DNA of 64,000 nt from Cyanoderma ruficeps (taxonomy: Eukaryota > Chordata > Aves > Passeriformes > Timaliidae), in the NCBI GenBank assembly GCA_008694505.1, contig VZDJ01000052.1:9301052-9365051 (forward strand), given 5' to 3'. A program made the position numbers and the translations under genes. Within the stretch, counting starts at the first letter, position 1, and each line of letters begins with the position of its first letter. This document shows positions 58,196 to 64,000 of the stretch, piece by piece. The notes under the pieces were generated by a model. It saw only the letters and a program-made list of their open reading frames with translations. It was not told the origin of the DNA and ran no database searches.

Positions 58196-61076
58196 CTGTT
58201 GAGGAGAGCAGAAGAGCAGAGCCTCTGCTGTGAGCATCAGCTGCCACCCAGCCCAACACCCTGCTGCCACTGCCCCAGCATCCCCACCCAAAGAAACCCA
58301 AGACAGTCCAGGGAAAGTAACCTCCATAACTGAGCCTGCCAGTGATGGAGCTCTCCTGATCACAGCTGCCTACAAACAGAGGTTTTGCTGGTTTCCCTAC
58401 ACAGCCGTGTCACTTCAATTGCTACCTCAAACCACAAAACAGGAAGCCAGCCACCAGTGTCTGTCACTGACTCTTTTGTATGTCAGTGAGCACAGGAGAT
58501 AACTCTGCTCACCTCCTGTTTGTCTGCACTGACTCACCTTCCCCTGTCAGCCCACTAAGAAAACTCACCCTGTACATGCAAGGGCTGAAGCAGGCACGTT
58601 TGCAAGTTTCAACTTTCTCTGAACAGCATCTCCTGAGGTCTGGAGCCCAACATGGAAATCCTGTTAGCAGGAAAGAACAGCCAAAAGAGACAGAAACAGT
58701 ATGTAAATTGGGGTGCAAACCCCTACCCTGCACACAATCCCCAGTCTATGCCCTCAGCTGACCAAGCCCTTTAGTTTGCCCACAATCTAATCAGAGCAGA
58801 GCCAGACAAGGCAGGAACAGCCCTCACCTGTGTGGAGTGCCAGAGAATGGCGAAGAGCCGCTCCCTGATCTGCCGCAGCAGCTCCAAACCCGCTCGGAAG
58901 TGCTCTGCCTTCAGGAGCTGGAGAGAAGTGGCCAAGTCCTGGTACTGCAGCAGCGTTTCCTCTGCAATTCAAGGCCAACAGAGTCGTGCTGCATCCCACA
59001 TTCCTGAGCAGAGACCAAGGCCTTGGCTCTGACTGCGAATCAGCCATAGCTGCTTAGATCTCCTGTGCACACGCATCCCTCTTTCAGAACAGAACACATT
59101 GCTCTTTACTGCATCAATCTCCACCAGCAGCCAAACTGCTCCAGGGGACTTCCTCAGAAATGACATCAACAAGGCAAAAATGGACTGGGAGAAGTGGGGC
59201 CAGCTGGGTGCTGGTACATGTGCTACTGCCCCACTGCAGAGCTGCTGCTCCTTGGGTACAGCTGGAAATGCTAGTCACGACTTCCAACAGGCTGCAGGAC
59301 TCACCCAGAAGGATCTGCAGAGCATTAGTGAGCAGCTCCAGGCTCTCAGTCTGCTGTTCCACAATATCCATGCTCTCGGTGTCCTGGTTATAGTAGCTGT
59401 ACACACAGGAGTAGGCCAGCACCTGGAAAAGTACAGATCATGTTGAGCACCCTCCTTCAGCTTCAGAGTGGGCAAGAAGGGAGCAGCACCAAACCCTTCC
59501 AGACCTCATTACTACCAGTGGCCTCTGGCCCGGGCCCTGACTGTAACACAGCATCAGGAGAGCTTTCAAAGTACCTTCACTGGGGCATTTCTAATAGCAA
59601 TGGACCAAACCCAGTGGATGAAAGCACTAAATACACACTTTGTGCTGATTCCATGGTGTCAACTTGAGGTGAGCTCCAAATCCTGTGACCTGACTGAAAG
59701 GAACACTGCAAACAGAGCTCAACTCAGACTCAAAGCAGGGAAGGGCAGACACGAGCTCTTCCCCTGTCCTGATGCTGATCCTCCCCTCAAACTTTCTCTG
59801 TCTCCTCTTGTTTGGAGAGGAACAAGGTTGGTGTCTCCTCACTTTAAGAAAGGCATGACACACACCAACAGGACTAAGTCTAAATCTCAGCAAGACTTTA
59901 TTATCCAGCCTTACCTTTCGTGCCTGTTCCAGCACTTTGCAGGCATCAAGAACAAAAGTCAAGTTCCTAATTTTTGGCATCTCTCTGATGGAAGAAATGC
60001 TGTTCCTCAGACTTATGGCAAATTCCTGCAATAACCAAAGAAGGTGGGGGGAAGAAAGTCAATGTCACTGCCAACAACTTCACAAGATTGAAAAAACAGC
60101 ACCTTCACACAAATAATTGCTAAGCATCCTGAAGTGCCATCCCAGAAGATGCAGGCAGCAGCAGAGCACTTAATGCATCCAACTATGACATTTCTACTGT
60201 GCCATCACCTCAACCTTTTCCAGCACCCCAGCTCTGGGCAGAGCTCAGCCTTCAGTCACCGTTGCTTCCACCTCCTGCATCTCTCTGAGCCCCTGAACAC
60301 CACAACAGACTGGAGAGGAGAAAGCAGCCAAGGACTACTCCTCAGTGATCCCAGCTGGATGTGAGGCCTGCTGCTAAGCAGAGAAGACACTGGCCCAAGG
60401 GCAGGTGCCCTCTCCCCAGGGCTGAGCAGCAGCAAGGGAAGGAGGAGGCCCTACCCTGGCGTGGTGATGAAAGGTGCATCTCTCATTGTAGTCCTGGAAA
60501 CGCTTCTCCTGCCAAGCTGCTTTACTCACCTGGAAGGAAAGGTACAGGAGCTTGTAGCAATTTCTCCCAAGTACCAGGAATTGCCAGTATTACTGCCAAA
60601 TTCACAAAGTGCAAAGTAAAGGGCCCAAGTAGAGATCCTTACCATCTCTTGAGAGGCTACAGGGGCCTCTGAACACAAGCCTGACCCAAGGAGACACAGC
60701 AGAGCACTCACCATGGCAGAGCAGTTGTAATAATCCTTGTGATTGGGCCTCCAGGGCTTGAGGCAGCGCCAGCAGAAGCCGTGGTTACACTTGGCACAAG
60801 TCATACTGCAGAGGGACAGAGGGACCCAGTCAGCCCTGACAGTGCTGCCCTGCACCACAGCCAGGCACTGTGCCCCCCAGCCACCAACACAGCAAACACA
60901 ACTGCTACTCACTGCAGGCACCCCTCGTTCTTCTCTATCTGAGCCTGGCAGTTTGGGCAGTGCTTTGAGATGAGCTTGGCCAGATGTTTGCTTTGGGCTT
61001 CACTTGTCATTCCCTCGTAGTATCCATCATCATCCACCCACCGAGACATGTGGCTGCAGCTGGCAGGGTAATGGGC

Positions 61077-61110
<34 letters not shown>

Positions 61111-64000
61111 ATCACACAACAGCACAAAGGGTGTGGGCCAAACCTGCCAGCACAGCCTGTGATCCAGCCCAGCCTCACCTCTGGGAAGTTGCAGTTGAAG
61201 CAGGATATCCAGGAGCACTTGGAACAGGCGGCTCCATATCCAAGTCCATCCTTAAGGAGGATCTGATCACAGCCCTGAGGGTTGGTGCACCATGTCAGGT
61301 TGGAGCAACACTCCACATAGCGCCTGAGGAGGGCTTTTTCATACTGCAGTGAGAACCAGGAAGGAGATTTCAGCCTGAGAAGCTGCATGGTTAGGCCTTA
61401 AAAGCAGGGTCTGGTTCTCTGGGCATCTCACCAAAACTGCTCACAACAAAACAGCACAGTCAGTTTACCCTTTCATTCCCTTTGTGTTCATTTTTCTATC
61501 CCCCCTGTGTCATATCTGGAAGCTGTTTCACCTCACAGAATTGCTGAGGTTGGGAGGCATTTCTGGAAATAAAACCTGGTCCAACCTCTCCAGCTTAAAG
61601 CAGGATTGCTCAAGACTGTGTCCAGTTGGGATTTTGAATATGCCCAAGCAGAGAGACAACAAACCTCTCTGCCCAAACTGGTCTCATGTCTCACTACTCT
61701 TACTACTGAAAAAAAAACCCAATCCCAACAACCACTTTTCTTATGTTTAAATATGATTCCAGCATTAGATTGTCATACAATAATCTAGTTATTCTGAGCT
61801 CAGGATTGGACCAGAGACTTCCTCCAGATTATTGCAACCCAAAATATTCTCTGACTGTATGTGTGACTCTGCATCAGACATCAATACTCCAGCCACACCA
61901 CTTACTGATCAAAAGGAAAACACAACATTTCAGTGAGAGCATTGGAGCAAGCTGTTAAAATTAGCTGCTGTTTATGTCTACCTGCAATAATTATTTCTTT
62001 CTATAAAGCAGTCACAGCAACAGGCTACTAAGTCCTGCTTTCAGACATGTGTGACTGTGGGATTTGCAAAGACAGTAAAGACTAATTGTCCAGATACATG
62101 CACTAATTCTCCAAACACTTCCTATAAAAAACAAGACAAAAGATACACCTGTCAAACAACAGAGCAGTGGAAAAGAGACTGTTCTGCCCAGCAATTAACA
62201 AAGAGAGTCTATCACGTGACAGTTACAGCTCTGCCATTAGGTGGGGAGGGCTTTCAGCCCCAAAAACTGAGAGAAAAAGTCTGCTTTAGAACAAGCAGCT
62301 ACTGCTGTAGCCTGATGACCAAGCACTAAGGTCACCAGAGCTCAGAAAGCCTGGTTTAGAGATGTTTGTAGACTCCCAGACTTAGAGTGAAGATTAAGTC
62401 TGATGTGCTAATTCCTGCCATCTTCACACGACCCTGAACTGCTCAAAGCCAGAGACTGATGGAAGAGAAAGGACATAGGGGTAACTGATGCAGCAGTAAA
62501 ATGAAATTGCTCATATTTTCATTTGGCTACTACTATTATTACTACCACTATTATTATTATTTAATTGCTTACAGCACACCAGTAGAGGATACTTATCATG
62601 AGCTGCTACCACGGGTCTCATCTAGTCCTGAACTAATGATATCCCTGAAATGTTGCTTGCTAGAGATCTATTTAGAGGAAATACCACTGTGCTCTTCTGT
62701 TGATGTTATGCTTTCCTGAACAGTTGGGATTGACCATAATCAGAGACAACAGACAAAATCTGGCCACCATTATCACACTGCCAGTCTTGGTAACAGGAAA
62801 GGGAAAAGCAGCAGCAAAATCATCAGACAGTGCTGACCAAAACACAAGAGAGCTTGGACACCCAGCAGCCACCCCTGGTGCCTCACCTTGGCTATAATCT
62901 CCTGGGAGGACAGGATGGAGTGGATGAAGGCTGTGGTGGGCTGAGCACGGCACTCGGAGATGGGGCAGGTGCAGTTGACAACCATGTTCTGCTCAATGCG
63001 GGTGGTCAGGTATTCCCTCCAGCAGGGCTGCCAGGGCACAGGAGACATCACACCCGACCCTGGGAGCCCTCCCCACCCAGGAGAGGGTGCACAAAACCCC
63101 ACAGATCACCCCAAAGCACAAAAGGGGAAAGAGACAAACCAGGCAGTGAAGGATCACAACAAAAAAGTGAGCTGAGAACAGAGAATGTGTAAGATCTGAA
63201 AAGTCCCCTGATAAAGCCTCCAGACAAAGAACAGCTGCTCCGGGTAGACTGCAGCAATTCCCTGTCAAGTAGCACAACCAAAGGCCCCAGAACCTTCACC
63301 TTGCAGCAGTAGTGCATGCAGCAAAGGGTCGGTGTCTTCTCAGCGGGACACAGCTGGTTCACACAGACTGGACAGTGGGTTCCGGGGCTTGGGGGAGGCT
63401 GCACGTCCTGCACTTGCAGCCCTGAGGAGATGAGCAGGGCCTCACGGTTCTCCACATAGCACTGGATCAGGAAATCCACATTCCACCTACAGTGCATGAG
63501 GAGGTGCTGAGCAACATCATCCGGAATGCTGAGAGTGTCCTGGACCTGCTGAACTGTCTGGTCCATGAGCAGCTTTGCCTCCTCTGGGCTGAGCGTGTGC
63601 CCCATGGGCACCTGCAGCATGGCCATGAGATATTCTTCTGCCCTGTCTGTGCCGGGACTCCACCTGACACGGGGAAACGGGTCATGTTCACACAGGGTGG
63701 AGGGGCACACCCCTCCTCTCCTGGGGACATGCACCCCTACCAGGGCAGGCTGTCCCTGCTGCTCTCCTCCTCAGATGCCTGGGCTGGCCTGAACTGCAAA
63801 GTCATCTGTGCCTGGCCACCAGGAGGGGTTGTGGATTCAGCAGAGATGTACTCCAGGACATGAGGCCTCCCCTCCTGGCGCCGGAGGTAGCCCTGGTTCA
63901 GCAGGTGCAGGATGCAGGACAGCACGTCCACGCTGTGGCAGCAGAAGCTCAGGAACTGCACCCCTGGCCCCAGCTGGCCCTTCTGACAGGCGTCGATCAC
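57997..64000 (-). CDS. CUL9: CUL9 (PARC) RBR ubiquitin ligase, 3' end, 12 exons
   Basis: C-terminal 638 codons and stop of the atypical cullin CUL9, a cytoplasmic E3 ligase. In mammals it binds p53, pairs with CUL7 and acts downstream of the 3M complex. The exons are the twelve entries below, joining to 1917 nt in frame; the gene continues right of the window. Order: end of the cullin-side region, UBA-like segment (SPEEAKLLMDQTVQQVQDTL), RING1 (CPVCVNQLC...CCMHYCCK), IBR (CSNLTWCTNPQGC), RING2 with catalytic Cys in NEGCLHMTC, Ariadne domain (FQDYNERCTFHH to TNALQILL), then a GAT-coded acidic tail. Ariadne plus the cullin-side exon separates CUL9 from ARIH1/2 and ANKIB1. Introns are short (77-492 nt, one of 1.5 kb). 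Confidence 0.96.
58569..58660 (-). CDS. CUL9: CUL9 exon: linker after Ariadne domain
   Basis: DFHVGLQTSGDAVQRKLKLA then NVPASALACT. Opens like human DFRVGLQS, then diverges. The donor gg|gtgagt leaves two bases of Gly. Confidence 0.9.
58828..58961 (-). CDS. CUL9: CUL9 exon: end of Ariadne domain
   Basis: ETLLQYQDLATSLQLLKAEH, FRAGLELLRQIRERLFAILW, HSTQ after the split Glu. Matches human ETLLRCRDLASSLRLL. Donor gtgagg. Confidence 0.94.
59305..59422 (-). CDS. CUL9: CUL9 exon: Ariadne domain helices
   Basis: VLAYSCVYSYYNQDTESMDI then VEQQTESLELLTNALQILL and one base of Glu. Strongly conserved block. Confidence 0.96.
59915..60025 (-). CDS. CUL9: CUL9 exon: Ariadne domain
   Basis: 37 codons: EFAISLRNSISSIREMPKIR then NLTFVLDACKVLEQARK. 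Matches human EFAVNLRNRVSAIHE and FLNDACQGLEQARK. Confidence 0.95.
60455..60529 (-). CDS. CUL9: CUL9 exon: start of Ariadne domain
   Basis: 25 codons, VSKAAWQEKRFQDYNERCTF then HHHAR. Phase 0 at both ends. Confidence 0.95.
60712..60805 (-). CDS. CUL9: CUL9 exon: rest of RING2
   Basis: Reads MTCAKCNHGFCWRCLKPWRP then NHKDYYNCSAM after the split His. It supplies the remaining RING2 zinc ligands. Donor ATG|gtgagt. Confidence 0.96.
60913..61076 (-). CDS. CUL9: CUL9 exon: end of IBR and RING2 with catalytic Cys
   Basis: Reads AHYPASCSHMSRWVDDDGYY, EGMTSEAQSKHLAKLISKHC, PNCQAQIEKNEGCL and two bases of His. The Cys of NEGCL (codon 60920-60918) aligns with the RBR thioester cysteine (Parkin Cys431). 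The acceptor abuts the (CT)n tract. Confidence 0.96.
61077..61108 (-). repeat. (CT)n microsatellite forming a polypyrimidine tract
   Basis: Plus-strand GA repeats at 61079-61108 read as an uninterrupted CT tract on the transcribed strand. The tract runs straight into the CAG acceptor of the CUL9 exon at 60913-61076. Confidence 0.95.
61179..61343 (-). CDS. CUL9: CUL9 exon: IBR zinc finger
   Basis: 55 codons: YEKALLRRYVECCSNLTWCT, NPQGCDQILLKDGLGYGAAC, SKCSWISCFNCNFPE. The IBR cysteine pattern is intact. Phase 0 at both ends, donor gtgagg. Confidence 0.96.
61540..61722 (-). mobile_element. CR1 LINE 3' fragment in CUL9 intron
   Basis: CACAGAATTGCTGAGGTTGG, TGGTCCAACCTCTCCAGC, GTGTCCAGTTGGGATTTTGA and AACCTCTCTGCCCAAACTGG are the antisense form of a CR1 tail. 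It is inserted in the 1.5-kb intron between the exons at 62887-63027 and 61179-61343. Confidence 0.75.
62527..62563. repeat. (ATT/ACT)n trinucleotide-rich repeat
   Basis: Imperfect tact/tatt trinucleotide repeat in the 1.5-kb CUL9 intron. Confidence 0.8.
62887..63027 (-). CDS. CUL9: CUL9 exon: second half of RING1
   Basis: 47 codons: PCWREYLTTRIEQNMVVNCT, CPISECRAQPTTAFIHSILS, SQEIIAK. The CTCPISEC cysteines complete RING1. Phase 0 at both ends. Confidence 0.96.
63300..63663 (-). CDS. CUL9: CUL9 exon: UBA-like segment and first half of RING1
   Basis: Reads WSPGTDRAEEYLMAMLQVPM, GHTLSPEEAKLLMDQTVQQV, then down to PGTHCPVCVNQLCPAEKTPT and LCCMHYCCK. The C-x2-C and C-x-H-x2-C zinc ligands of RING1 are present. 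Phase 0 donor gtgaag. Confidence 0.95.
63741..64000 (-). CDS. CUL9: CUL9 partial exon at right edge, end of cullin-side region
   Basis: Open from the window edge (first codon GTG, Val, not a start): VIDACQKGQLGPGVQFLSFC, then CHSVDVLSCILHLLNQGYLR and RQEGRPHVLEYISAES. It ends with TG at a gtaggg donor, giving Trp with the next exon. It corresponds to the stretch between the cullin C-terminal region and the RBR part. Confidence 0.88.

Noticed and set aside
63048..63299. Extension of the CUL9 RING1 exon frame past CCMHYCCK
   Set aside because: The frame reads into intron sequence after a gtgaag donor. The RING1 continuation (CWREYLTTRIEQN) is found intact at 62887-63027.
57997..64000. Assignment to ARIH1, ARIH2 or ANKIB1
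   Set aside because: The RBR and Ariadne residues, the preceding cullin-side exon and the acidic C-terminal tail match CUL9.

Overview
The window looks like a bird nuclear genome, most likely a passerine. It has AT-rich introns with GT-AG splice sites, two GC-rich CpG islands and several CR1 LINE fragments. Intron 1 of the left gene carries a tRNA-Ile-headed, CR1-tailed SINE of the TguSINE1 (zebra finch) type. All gene calls come from reading exons by eye and comparing them with remembered vertebrate families. No database search was run.

Layout. (1) 1-49170: MAP4K3 (GLK, a germinal-centre-like Ste20 kinase) on the minus strand. Exon 1 lies in a CpG island at about 48.4-49.5 kb and 27 further exons run leftward to position 105. 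The 28 exons join in frame to exactly 716 codons: the whole kinase domain, the acidic/proline-rich middle and the first part of the citron-homology (CNH) domain. About 180 C-terminal codons lie beyond the left edge. (2) 49.2-57.2 kb: intergenic DNA with CR1 pieces and a second CpG island (about 55.43-56.15 kb) with no recognisable gene. (3) 57.2-64.0 kb: the 3' end of CUL9 (PARC), also on the minus strand. Twelve exons encode the last 638 codons: the end of the cullin-side region, a UBA-like segment, the RING1-IBR-RING2 (RBR) ubiquitin-ligase module, the Ariadne domain and a very acidic tail. The gene continues past the right edge.

The two genes are tandem, with the CUL9 3' end about 8 kb upstream of the MAP4K3 promoter. 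They have no known joint function: one is a JNK/mTORC1-pathway kinase, the other a cytoplasmic ubiquitin ligase. Their human orthologues sit on different chromosomes (2p22 and 6p21), so the adjacency reflects bird karyotype order. I found no new multi-gene system. The most notable local observations are a CUL9 intron whose polypyrimidine tract is a (CT)n microsatellite, a SINE in MAP4K3 intron 1, an orphan CpG island, and a 21-codon MAP4K3 exon with a weak 5' splice site.
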